From the NCBI GenBank assembly GCA_958407085.1, contig CATYHY010000080.1, forward strand, positions 1-6,317: a stretch of 6,317 nt of DNA, written 5' to 3'. Of the stretch, positions 1-5,870 are shown in pieces (positions within the stretch are counted from its first letter, which is position 1; every line of letters begins with the position of its first letter). The notes beneath the pieces were generated by a model. It had not been told where the DNA came from, ran no database searches, and was given only the letters and a program-made list of their open reading frames with translations. The DNA is from an uncultured Collinsella sp. GTDB taxonomy: Bacteria > Actinomycetota > Coriobacteriia > Coriobacteriales > Coriobacteriaceae. A program made the position numbers and the translations under genes.

Positions 1-892
1 CGGCGTCCAGATAGAATTCGTCGCTCATCTGGAAGGTGTGGCGGCCAAAGCGCTCGTAGGCTCGATCCTGGAAGGGACGGATCATGGCAATGGTCTCGCG
101 CGCGAGCTCAGGTTTATCGCTGTATGACCAGGTAAAGCGATTCTGGTGCTTGGTAAAGCCCAGTGGCACGATGCCCAGGCTCGTGATCTGCTCGTGCTCC
201 TCGCAAAAGCGCAGGGTCTTTTGAAGCTCCTCGCCGTCGTTCATGCCGGGGCACAGCACAATCTGCGCGTGAATCTCGATGCCGGCGGCCATGATGGCCT
301 CGAGCACGTCCATGCCGCGCTGGGCGTTGCGGCCCATCATGCGTCGGCGGACGTCGGGACTCACGGCATGGACCGACACGTTCATGGGGCTCATATTGCG
401 TTGGATGACATTTTGAACATCTTCGTCGGTGAGGTTCGTGAGCGTGACAAAGTTGCCCTGCAAAAAGCTCAGGCGGTAGTCGTCATCGCGAATATAGAGC
501 GTTGAGCGGCCGCCCTTGGGCAGCATGGTCATAAAGCAGAACACGCAGGCGTTCACGCAGGTGCGCATGCCATCGAAGATGGGACCATCGAACTCAAGGC
601 CCCAGTCCTCTCCCGGGAAGCGGTCGAGCTCGACGGGGGTGACGCTGTTGTCGCGCGGGTCAAAAACCTCGAGGTCGACGGTGTCGTCGTCGGACTCCCA
701 GAGCCACACGATCATGTCGGTGAGTACCTCACCGTTGACCGTAAGCACGCGCATGCCCGGCTCGATACCCACATCCCACGCGGGCGATTCGGGACGCACG
801 TTCTTTACGAGCGCGCCCTCACCCGGCTCGGGGTCGCGGCTGCGCCCGTAATCGGCCACCTCGGCGGCGTATGCGGGTACGGTCTGGTCCAT
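1..892 (-). CDS. DUF512 radical-SAM-like Fe-S protein with N-terminal PDZ-like domain (3' end cut by window)
   Basis: Reading leftward from ATG at 892, 297 codons stay open to the window edge; the family is usually about 150 residues longer, so the C-terminus lies outside. Residues 26-60 look like a small PDZ-type domain (SPAWDVGIEPGMRVLTVNG). A CX3CX2C cluster follows (Cys112, Cys116, Cys119 in CVNACVFCF), then LPKGGRSTLYIRDDDYRLSF and GNFVTLTNL, then VSVHAVSP (172-179) and HAQIVLCPGMNDG (208-220). This is the pattern of the DUF512 family, whose Cys motif suggests a radical-SAM-type 4Fe-4S site. The DUF512 part proper starts near VPLGFTK (242-248) and includes SDEFYLDA at 290-297. The start lies 2 bases after the ispH stop; an AAGGAG sits inside the ispH end, 14 bases upstream, a longer gap than usual. 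The biochemical function is unknown. In related bacteria the gene often precedes der (engA), which I would expect just beyond the left edge. Confidence 0.9.
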   Translation of the reverse strand, partial: MDQTVPAYAAEVADYGRSRDPEPGEGALVKNVRPESPAWDVGIEPGMRVLTVNGEVLTDMIVWLWESDDDTVDLEVFDPRDNSVTPVELDRFPGEDWGLEFDGPIFDGMRTCVNACVFCFMTMLPKGGRSTLYIRDDDYRLSFLQGNFVTLTNLTDEDVQNVIQRNMSPMNVSVHAVSPDVRRRMMGRNAQRGMDVLEAIMAAGIEIHAQIVLCPGMNDGEELQKTLRFCEEHEQITSLGIVPLGFTKHQNRFTWSYSDKPELARETIAMIRPFQDRAYERFGRHTFQMSDEFYLDA

Positions 893-894
893 GA

Positions 895-1794
895 TTAGCG
901 GCAAAGCTCCTTGATGCGCGCGACGGCGCGTTCGATGTGTTCTTGCGGGGTGGAAGCGCCGGCGGTGATACCGATGTGGCGCGTGCTGGCAAACCATGCG
1001 GCCTCGAGCTCGCTTGCCTCCTCGATATGATGCGTGTGCTCGCAGGCGTCTGCGCAGATCTGCGCCAGGCGGCGGGTGTTGCCGGAGTTTTTGCCGCCCA
1101 CGACGACCATGCAGTCGCAGCGGTTGGCAAGTGCTGCAGCCGCCTGCTGTCGCTCGCTCGTAGCGGCGCAGATGGTGTTGATCACGCGCAGTTCCTGCAC
1201 ACGCGGCGTGATGGCAGCCACAACCTCGGCGAGGTTCTGTGCGGTCTGGGTGGTCTGCACAACGAGGCCCACCTTGCCCTTGAGCGGCAGCGCGTCCGCA
1301 TCGGCGGCACAGCTTACGACCTGTGCGTCGTCGCCGGCGTGGCCCAGGATGCCCTCAACCTCGGGATGGCCCGGCTCGCCCACGACTACCACGTGATAGC
1401 CCTCGCGTACCAGGCGCTCCGCCGCCACGTGGACCTTTTTCACGTAGGGGCAGGTGGCGTCGACCACGGTAAGACCGCGATCGTGAGCCGCATCGATCAC
1501 CTGCGGCACCACGCCGTGGGCGCGGATGATTACGGTGCCCGATGCCGCGTCGTCCAGGGTCTCGGCCAAGCCAATGCCAGCCTCGGCGAGCTCGCTCACC
1601 ACGATGGGGTTATGGATGAGCGGACCCAGGGTATGGACCTGAGCGCTCTCCCCTGCCTGCGGCGCGGCAGCCAGCGCCATGTCGAGCGCACGCTGCACCC
1701 CGTAGCAGGTGCCGGCGTGGGCTGCGATCTCGATGGTGGGCGCGCCATCCCAGTCGGACGCAGCCGCGGTGGTGCCCATAACGTTCTCGTCCAT
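895..1794 (-). CDS. ispH: 4-hydroxy-3-methylbut-2-enyl diphosphate reductase
   Basis: IspH (LytB) is the cytoplasmic Fe-S enzyme that reduces HMBPP to IPP and DMAPP in the last step of the MEP pathway. From the ATG at 1794 the protein has 299 residues, normal for the family. The three conserved cluster ligands are Cys30 (AGTCYGV), Cys115 (VDATCPYVKKVH) and Cys209 (INTICAATSERQ). Substrate-site residues are present: His61 (GPLIHNP), His93 (RAHGV), His143 and Glu145 (GEPGHPEVEG), the GGKNSGNT segment and the ASTP segment near the end. I chose 1794 because it follows the plsC stop by 2 bases and has an AGG 8 bases upstream. An in-frame ATG at 1824 would overlap plsC by 28 bases. Even from 1794 there are about 18 residues more before the first Cys than in E. 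coli IspH, and no start codon lies closer. There is no fused S1 domain of the kind seen in many clostridial IspH proteins. Confidence 0.97.
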   Translation of the reverse strand: MDENVMGTTAAASDWDGAPTIEIAAHAGTCYGVQRALDMALAAAPQAGESAQVHTLGPLIHNPIVVSELAEAGIGLAETLDDAASGTVIIRAHGVVPQVIDAAHDRGLTVVDATCPYVKKVHVAAERLVREGYHVVVVGEPGHPEVEGILGHAGDDAQVVSCAADADALPLKGKVGLVVQTTQTAQNLAEVVAAITPRVQELRVINTICAATSERQQAAAALANRCDCMVVVGGKNSGNTRRLAQICADACEHTHHIEEASELEAAWFASTRHIGITAGASTPQEHIERAVARIKELCR

Positions 1795-1796
1795 GG

Positions 1797-2525
1797 CTAA
1801 AACCTGCCAGGATGCTCGGCGCACAGCTCGTCTCGCATGGCGTAGACGCGGTTCATGGCCTCGGACTCAAACCATTCCAGGCGCTCCGTGCGCTTAAGCC
1901 CAGCCGGTGCGTCGGAAAGCGAGACGGCCTTGCCGGCGCGGATCCAGCATTTCTTGGGACGCATGATCTTTTTGCCCGCGGGTGTGATGTCGGACCAGCC
2001 GCAGATGGCGAGCGGGTTCACAGGTGCCTTGCCCATCTGAGCGATGAGCGCAAAACCGCCGTGGACCTCGGGCTTGATCTCGCACGAGCGGATGCGCGTG
2101 CCCTCGGGGAAGATCAGGACGTCCTCGCCGCGCTGCAGCGCATGCTGGGCGGCGCGCAGGCACTTCATGTCGGCGGTACCACGCTCCACGGGGATGCCAC
2201 CAACGCGGCTAAAGGCCCAGCGTACGATCTTGCTCTTGGCAAACTCGGACTTAAAAATGGGGCGAATGCGGCGGCCGCCAAAGAACAGCGCCGTCTCTAC
2301 AGCCAAAAGCTCGGCCATCGAGGTGTGGTTGCAGATGACCACGCTGCCGCGGCCTTCCTGGCGCTCAAACAGCAGATCGGCGTCCTCTACCTTCCAGCGC
2401 CACATGAGCTTGGAGAAGGCCCAAAGGATTGCCATGACCACGAAGACGGTGCCGCGGATGAGCACGGGGAACTCGGCATAAGGGGCGTTGTAGTAATCCT
2501 CGGGCGTCTGCTTAAACAGGCGCAT
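1797..2525 (-). CDS. plsC: 1-acyl-sn-glycerol-3-phosphate acyltransferase family protein (PlsC-like)
   Basis: This is a 242-residue member of the lysophosphatidic acid acyltransferase family, which makes phosphatidic acid at the cytoplasmic membrane from lysophosphatidate and an acyl donor. A hydrophobic segment at about residues 20-40 is probably a membrane anchor. The family blocks appear in order: block I NHTSMAE (66-72), block II GGIPVERG (109-116), block III FPEGTR (139-144) and block IV VNPLAI (169-174). Block I reads HX4E (His67, Glu72) where the family norm is HX4D; the codon is a clear GAG. The start at 2525 is fixed by a full AAAGGAGGT Shine-Dalgarno 5 bases upstream that overlaps the cmk stop. 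It lies between cmk and ispH, an order also found in clostridia. Substrate specificity within the family cannot be settled from sequence alone, so another acyl acceptor is possible. Confidence 0.9.
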   Translation of the reverse strand: MRLFKQTPEDYYNAPYAEFPVLIRGTVFVVMAILWAFSKLMWRWKVEDADLLFERQEGRGSVVICNHTSMAELLAVETALFFGGRRIRPIFKSEFAKSKIVRWAFSRVGGIPVERGTADMKCLRAAQHALQRGEDVLIFPEGTRIRSCEIKPEVHGGFALIAQMGKAPVNPLAICGWSDITPAGKKIMRPKKCWIRAGKAVSLSDAPAGLKRTERLEWFESEAMNRVYAMRDELCAEHPGRF

Positions 2526-2528
2526 GGG

Positions 2529-3215
2529 CTACCTCCTTTGGTTGATGAGGTCCTCGATAATGTGGACGACCTCGTCTATGGTGTGTGCGGTGGAGTCGAC
2601 GTGCACGGCGTCCTCGGCGGGCACGAGCGGCGCCACCTCGCGGCTGCTGTCGAGCTTGTCGCGCTGCTTGAGGGCATCGAGGGTCTCGTCGACTTCGGCC
2701 TCGAGCTGCTCGCTGGTGAGCGGCTGGGCGTCGTTTTGGTGGCGCTGCAGCACGCGGCGACGGGCGCGCTCGCGCGGGTCGGCGGTCAGGAACACCTTGA
2801 CCTGCGCGTTGGGGAACACGACGGTTCCGATGTCGCGACCCTCGGCCACGATATCGCGGTCCTCTGCGGCGCGGCGCTGATGGATGAGCATGGCGGCGCG
2901 CACGCCCGGGTAGGCCGAGACCTTGGACACGTTGGCGTCGACCTGCGGGGTACGAATGGCGGCCGAAGCGTCCTGGCCGTCAATGGTCAGGCGCGTATCC
3001 TCGCCGGTGCCGTTGGTAAAGCGGATCTCGACCTGCTCAGCGAGGGCGTCGATTGCCGCCTCGTCGTCCAGATCGATGCCGCGGTCGAGCGCGGCGAAGG
3101 TGACGGCGCGATACATGGCGCCCGTGTCGAGCTTGTTAAAGCCCAGCTGGCGGGCGATCTCCTTGGCGATGGTGGACTTGCCGGAACCGGCGGGGCCGTC
3201 GATGGCGACGATCAT
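2529..3215 (-). CDS. cmk: (d)CMP kinase
   Basis: Cytidylate kinase transfers phosphate from ATP to CMP or dCMP in the cytoplasm. The 228-residue length is typical of the bacterial enzyme. A P-loop GPAGSGKS lies at residues 7-14 right after the MIVAID strand, followed by KLDTGAMYRA (28-37), the CMP-binding region IRTPQVDANVSKVSAYPGVR (88-107), AEGRDIGTVVFP (124-135) and the lid and base region RDKLDSSREVAPLVPA (185-200). The start at 3215 is supported by AAAGGAA 7 bases upstream and by the P-loop beginning at the usual distance. It follows the pseudouridine synthase gene after a 66-base spacer, the second-largest gap in the window. Its last three sense codons and stop (CAA AGG AGG TAG) form most of the plsC ribosome binding site, so the end of Cmk is constrained at both protein and RNA level. 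Confidence 0.97.
   Translation of the reverse strand: MIVAIDGPAGSGKSTIAKEIARQLGFNKLDTGAMYRAVTFAALDRGIDLDDEAAIDALAEQVEIRFTNGTGEDTRLTIDGQDASAAIRTPQVDANVSKVSAYPGVRAAMLIHQRRAAEDRDIVAEGRDIGTVVFPNAQVKVFLTADPRERARRRVLQRHQNDAQPLTSEQLEAEVDETLDALKQRDKLDSSREVAPLVPAEDAVHVDSTAHTIDEVVHIIEDLINQRR
2531..2539 (-). promoter_or_regulatory. plsC ribosome binding site overlapping the cmk stop
   Basis: AAAGGAGGT on the minus strand is a near-perfect anti-16S match, 5 bases before the plsC ATG. It is built from the last cmk codons (CAA AGG AGG) and the first base of its TAG stop. Ribosomes ending on cmk would therefore sit directly on the plsC start site, which predicts translational coupling. Confidence 0.85.
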
Positions 3216-3222
3216 GCAATGC

Positions 3223-3229
3223 TTCCTTT
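3223..3229 (-). promoter_or_regulatory. cmk ribosome binding site
   Basis: AAAGGAA on the minus strand lies 7 bases before the cmk ATG at 3215, inside the 66-base spacer after the pseudouridine synthase gene. It is weaker than the plsC and scpA sites but well placed. Unlike most sites here it does not overlap an upstream gene. Confidence 0.7.
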
Positions 3230-3261
3230 CGATGGGTGACGTGCTGGTATGGTTCGCGGGC

Positions 3262-3289
3262 GTTAGGGCGCGGCGGGTTGCCTAACCCG
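3262..3289 (-). other. Two mutually exclusive inverted repeats at the end of the pseudouridine synthase gene
   Basis: On the transcript, CGGGUU (3289-3284) can pair with AACCCG (3279-3274) over an AGGC loop. Alternatively GUUAGG (3286-3281) can pair with CCUAAC (3267-3262) over a 13-base loop. Both use bases 3284-3286, so they exclude each other, and the TAG stop (3284-3282) falls in the shared part. There is no U-run behind either fold, so I do not call a terminator. Confidence 0.4.
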
Positions 3290-4247
3290 TGTAGCGCTCG
3301 CGGTAGGTGTTGCGCTTGGGTGCGGAGCCGTGGCTGCCGTGGTGACGCGTGCGGCTGGCGGGCGTGTCTTGGGGCTTGCCGCCGTTGCGCTTGGTGCTCG
3401 CCTGCTTGGGCGGGATGCCACCGGCCTTAAGGATCTGCACCTCGCGGTCGGTGAGCTCGCGCCACGAGCCCTTGGCCACGCCCTCGAGCTCAAGGCCGGC
3501 GAAGTTGCAGCGGTGCAAGCGGATCACTGGGTGGTGGATCTTGCCCAGCATGCGCTTGACCTGATTTTTGCGGCCCTCGCGGATGATGACCTCCACGGCG
3601 GTGGTGCCGGGCTTGACGCCTTGTGGCGCCACGGCCTCGGCCTCGCGTGCGGTGATGACGCGGCAGATCGCCGGCTGGCATAGGCCGTCGTCAAGCTCGA
3701 TGCCGCGACGAAGCGGCTCAAGATCGCGGTCGGACAGCTGTCCGTCCACGAGTGCCTGGTAGGTCTTATAGACGTGCTTGCTGGGGTGCAGCAGGTCCTG
3801 CGACAGGTCGCCATCGGTGGTAAAGAGCAAGAGACCCGTGGTGTCGCGGTCCAGGCGGCCCACCGGGAACAGTCCCGGAAAGCGGTCGCGGGGGACCAGG
3901 TCGGCCACGCAAGGGCGCTCCTGCGGGTCGCTCATGGTGGTGAGGTAGCCGGTCGGCTTGTAGAGCATCAGGTACACGGCGCCCTGGTTGAGCTTGACGG
4001 GCATGCCATCGACCTCGATGTGATCGCGGTCGACATCGACCTTGGTGCCCAGTTCGGTTGCGACCTCGCCGTTGACGGTTACGCGGCCGGCGGTCATCAA
4101 GTCCTCCGAGCCGCGGCGGCTCGCCACACCCGCGCGCGCCAAAAAACGCTGCAGGCGCATGGTGTGCGGATAGACGGGCTGGGCGTCGGTTGCGGGTACT
4201 GCGTTGCCCATGGCGGGCGTCTCCCCTGTTTCGCTATTCCTCGTCAT
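3282..4247 (-). CDS. rluB: RluB/RsuA-family rRNA pseudouridine synthase
   Basis: This 321-residue enzyme should convert a specific uridine in rRNA to pseudouridine; the RluB branch acts on the 23S peptidyl-transferase region. An S4 RNA-binding domain spans about residues 30-80 (MRLQRFLARAGVASRRGSED, then RVTVNG). The catalytic domain shows YKPTGYLTT (96-104), GRLDRDTTGLLLFT (130-143) with Asp133 as the expected nucleophile, KTYQALVDG and the REGRKNQVKRML motif (223-234). The last 40 or so residues form a low-complexity basic tail with 10 Lys/Arg and 3 His against 2 acidic residues. The start at 4247 has GGAGGA 5 bases upstream inside scpB, giving a 14-base overlap with scpB. Met13 (ATG at 4211) also has a GGGGAG 9 bases upstream and is an alternative, and the S4 domain begins only near residue 30. 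Assignment as RluB rather than RsuA or RluE/F rests mainly on its scpB neighbourhood. Confidence 0.92.
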   Translation of the reverse strand: MTRNSETGETPAMGNAVPATDAQPVYPHTMRLQRFLARAGVASRRGSEDLMTAGRVTVNGEVATELGTKVDVDRDHIEVDGMPVKLNQGAVYLMLYKPTGYLTTMSDPQERPCVADLVPRDRFPGLFPVGRLDRDTTGLLLFTTDGDLSQDLLHPSKHVYKTYQALVDGQLSDRDLEPLRRGIELDDGLCQPAICRVITAREAEAVAPQGVKPGTTAVEVIIREGRKNQVKRMLGKIHHPVIRLHRCNFAGLELEGVAKGSWRELTDREVQILKAGGIPPKQASTKRNGGKPQDTPASRTRHHGSHGSAPKRNTYRERYTG

Positions 4248-4962
4248 GCAAATCCTCCGAGGTCTCGTCGACGTCTAGGATTTCCAAGTCCTCGACTGCC
4301 TCAACATCTTCAACATCGGTATCGAGCAGTTCGCGCTCTTCGTCCAGGTCCTCGGCTTGCTCCTCAAGCGTGGACTGAATGCTGCGGCCGCTCAGACGCT
4401 CGCGGATAAACTGGCGCGACTGCTCGTCGGGGGCAAACTGCTCCAGATCGGGCAGGTCGCGGGTGGAGCGCAGGCCGAACTTTTCCAAGAAGGCGTTGGT
4501 CGTGCCATAGATGATGGCCTGACCGCGCTGGGGGTCGCGGCCGAGCTCGCGCACCAGACCCTTGTCCACGAGCGACGCGATGACGCCGTCGGAGTTGACG
4601 CCGCGGATGCCCTTGACCACCTCGCGCGTCACGGGCTGGTGGTATGCGATAACGGCCAGGGTTTCGAGCGCCGCCTGGGACAGCTTTTGCGTGTCCCAGC
4701 TCAGCACGTAGGCCTCGACCACATCATGGTAGGCGGGATGCGTAAACAGGCGCCAGCCGCCGGCGACCTCGCGCAGCTGAAAGCCGCGGTTGGCCTCCTC
4801 GTACTCAACCTTGAGCTCGGCGAGCAGCGACGCGCACTCGCCGGGGGCGATATCCAGTGCTCCGGCCAGCGCGGGCGCACTCACCGGGTCGCTCGACACC
4901 AGCAGCAGCGCCTCGAGGGCGCCTTTGAGGCTGTTTGCCTCCAGCGTGGAAAGGGTTGACAT
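4234..4962 (-). CDS. scpB: Segregation and condensation protein B
   Basis: ScpB dimers bind the kleisin ScpA in the SMC-ScpAB condensin that compacts and separates the chromosome. The protein has 242 residues. Two winged-helix domains fill about residues 10-165. The typical core is readable: KGALEALLLVSSDPVS (13-28), LSQAALETLAVIAYHQPVTR (94-113), IRGVNSDGVIASLVDKGLV (119-137) and the IIYGTTNAFLEKFGL ending (150-164). From residue 200 to the end, 24 of 43 residues are Asp or Glu with a single Arg, giving a strongly acidic, probably disordered tail. The start at 4962 is set by AGGAG 8 bases upstream, which shares bases with the scpA stop. It lies 11 bases after scpA and overlaps the following pseudouridine synthase gene by 14 bases. 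Confidence 0.96.
   Translation of the reverse strand: MSTLSTLEANSLKGALEALLLVSSDPVSAPALAGALDIAPGECASLLAELKVEYEEANRGFQLREVAGGWRLFTHPAYHDVVEAYVLSWDTQKLSQAALETLAVIAYHQPVTREVVKGIRGVNSDGVIASLVDKGLVRELGRDPQRGQAIIYGTTNAFLEKFGLRSTRDLPDLEQFAPDEQSRQFIRERLSGRSIQSTLEEQAEDLDEERELLDTDVEDVEAVEDLEILDVDETSEDLHDEE
4253..4258 (-). promoter_or_regulatory. Ribosome binding site for the pseudouridine synthase, inside scpB
   Basis: GGAGGA lies 5 bases before the ATG at 4247, within the last codons of scpB (Glu-Asp-Leu region). It supports the longer start that overlaps scpB by 14 bases. A second purine-rich GGGGAG at 4220-4225 precedes Met13, so a second start at 4211 cannot be excluded. Confidence 0.75.
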
Positions 4963-4970
4963 GGTTGCGG

Positions 4971-4975
4971 CTCCT
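4971..4975 (-). promoter_or_regulatory. scpB ribosome binding site overlapping the scpA stop
   Basis: The scpA stop TAG runs into the sequence TAGGAG, so AGGAG shares two bases with the stop and lies 8 bases before the scpB ATG. This decides the scpB start and suggests coupled synthesis of the two condensin partners. Confidence 0.8.
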
Positions 4976-5786
4976 ATTCGGTGAGCTCGGGGCCCTCGCC
5001 GGGCACATAGGCCTCGGCGCCCTCGACGCGGTTGATGCGGATGGTTCCAAAGATCTCGTCCTGGCTCAGCGTGAGCGAGCCGCGCTTGGCGAGCTCCAGC
5101 ATGGCCAGGAAAGTGACGATGAGCTGCTCAGTGGTGGCGTCGCCGTCCAGCAGCTCACGGAAGGTGCAGGTTTGGTGCGCCATGGTAAAGCGGTCGACTG
5201 AGGCTACCGTCAGGTCGAGCGGCACGCGATGCGGTGCCACGTGCTCGGCTTCCAGCAGGAAGGTCTGGCGCTTGCCGTCCAGGTCGGCGCAGATGACGGC
5301 CAGGCCGCGCAGGGTAATGCCGGCCAGGTAGTCGGGCATGAGGCCCAAGAACTCGGGGTCGGGGCCGGCCACACGCGGGTGCATGCGGCTTTCGGCCTGC
5401 ATGCGCGCACCGAGGGCCGCAGCCGCGCCTTTAAACTGCTTGTAGGCAATCAGGCGCTGGATCAGGACCTCGCGCAAGGCGTCGCCGTCGAGCGCGCTGA
5501 GTTCCTCGAGGTCTTCTTCGAACTCGTCATCGTCGTCATCGACTTTGCGCGGGGCTTCCTGCGGCACCAGAGAGGCGGCCTTGATGTCCAAAAGGGTTGC
5601 CGCGACCAGCAAAAAGTCGCTCGCCACGTCCAGGTCCAGCGCCTCGATGCGCTCGGCCTCGGCAAGGTACTGTTCGGCCACCTCGCTGATAGAGATGGCG
5701 CCGATATCTACTTTTTGGCGGGTTACCAGCTGCAGCAGCAGGTCGAACGGTCCGCTGTAGACCTGCGTCGACACGCGATACGACAT
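4974..5786 (-). CDS. scpA: Segregation and condensation protein A (kleisin)
   Basis: ScpA is the kleisin that bridges the SMC heads and recruits ScpB. The 270-residue product begins with the typical kleisin N-terminal region: YSGPFDLLLQLVTRQKVDI (10-28), then ISISEVAEQYL (31-41) and SDFLLVAATLLDIKAASLVP (56-75). An acidic linker follows (83-102) that starts with five consecutive Asp. The middle carries the ScpB-binding region, and the C-terminal winged helix (about 190-252) includes VTFLAMLELAKRGSLTLSQDEIFGTIRI, which closes on the SMC head. The start at 5786 has a full AAAGGAGGT 5 bases upstream. An 84-base spacer separates it from the M50 gene. The ScpA/ScpB pair followed by an RluB-type gene is a widely conserved order. 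Confidence 0.96.
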   Translation of the reverse strand: MSYRVSTQVYSGPFDLLLQLVTRQKVDIGAISISEVAEQYLAEAERIEALDLDVASDFLLVAATLLDIKAASLVPQEAPRKVDDDDDEFEEDLEELSALDGDALREVLIQRLIAYKQFKGAAAALGARMQAESRMHPRVAGPDPEFLGLMPDYLAGITLRGLAVICADLDGKRQTFLLEAEHVAPHRVPLDLTVASVDRFTMAHQTCTFRELLDGDATTEQLIVTFLAMLELAKRGSLTLSQDEIFGTIRINRVEGAEAYVPGEGPELTE

Positions 5787-5791
5787 CTTCG

Positions 5792-5800
5792 ACCTCCTTT
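5792..5800 (-). promoter_or_regulatory. scpA ribosome binding site
   Basis: AAAGGAGGT on the minus strand lies 5 bases before the scpA ATG at 5786. Together with the plsC site it is the strongest Shine-Dalgarno in the window. It fixes the scpA start and marks scpA as a gene able to start translation independently of the upstream M50 gene. Confidence 0.85.
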
Positions 5801-5804
5801 GACG

Positions 5805-5819
5805 GCGCCTTCGCGGCGC
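5805..5819 (-). other. Potential short GC hairpin just upstream of the scpA ribosome binding site
   Basis: GCGCC and GGCGC can form a 5-pair stem with a 5-base loop, ending 4 bases before the AAAGGAGGT of scpA. It lacks a U-tract and could at most tune ribosome access or mark a processing site. Such short GC stems arise easily by chance in this base composition. Confidence 0.3.
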
Positions 5820-5836
5820 GGTTTGGGCGCATGCTA

Positions 5837-5855
5837 CGACCGTTTTGCACGATCG
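5837..5855 (-). other. Potential RNA hairpin in the scpA leader
   Basis: On the minus-strand transcript CGAUCGU can pair with ACGGUCG (7 pairs, one of them G-U) around a GCAAA loop. On the plus strand the same position gives a C-A mismatch, so the fold is better on the strand that is transcribed. No U-run follows, so it is not an intrinsic terminator. Function, if any, is unknown. Confidence 0.4.
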
Positions 5856-5870
5856 ACCAGTAAGTTTACC

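Noticed and set aside
146..505. Plus-strand open frame opposite the DUF512 gene
   Set aside because: The minus-strand frame here encodes well-conserved DUF512 blocks, so this frame is a shadow.
937..1800. A 287-codon open frame on the plus strand opposite ispH
   Set aside because: It mirrors ispH codon for codon, has no domain or good ribosome binding site, and shows the same shadow composition.
1812..3239. A 475-codon open frame on the plus strand across plsC and cmk
   Set aside because: It lies opposite two clearly functional genes, has no recognisable domain, is rich in Ala, Gly, Val, His, Asp and Leu as expected for the mirror of a GC-rich third codon position, and spans the boundary of two genes. 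It is a composition artefact.
3274..3289. Intrinsic terminator after the pseudouridine synthase gene
   Set aside because: The 6-pair stem is short, overlaps the stop codon and is followed by GC-rich sequence without a U-tract.
5516..5545. Trinucleotide repeat coding for the Asp run in ScpA
   Set aside because: The codons mix GAC and GAT and the run is only five Asp, so it is an ordinary acidic linker and not a variable repeat tract.
5831..5870. Sigma-70 promoter for scpA
   Set aside because: The best pair (TGGTCG, 17 bases, TAGCAT) matches only 3 of 6 and 4 of 6 consensus bases, which is no better than chance.
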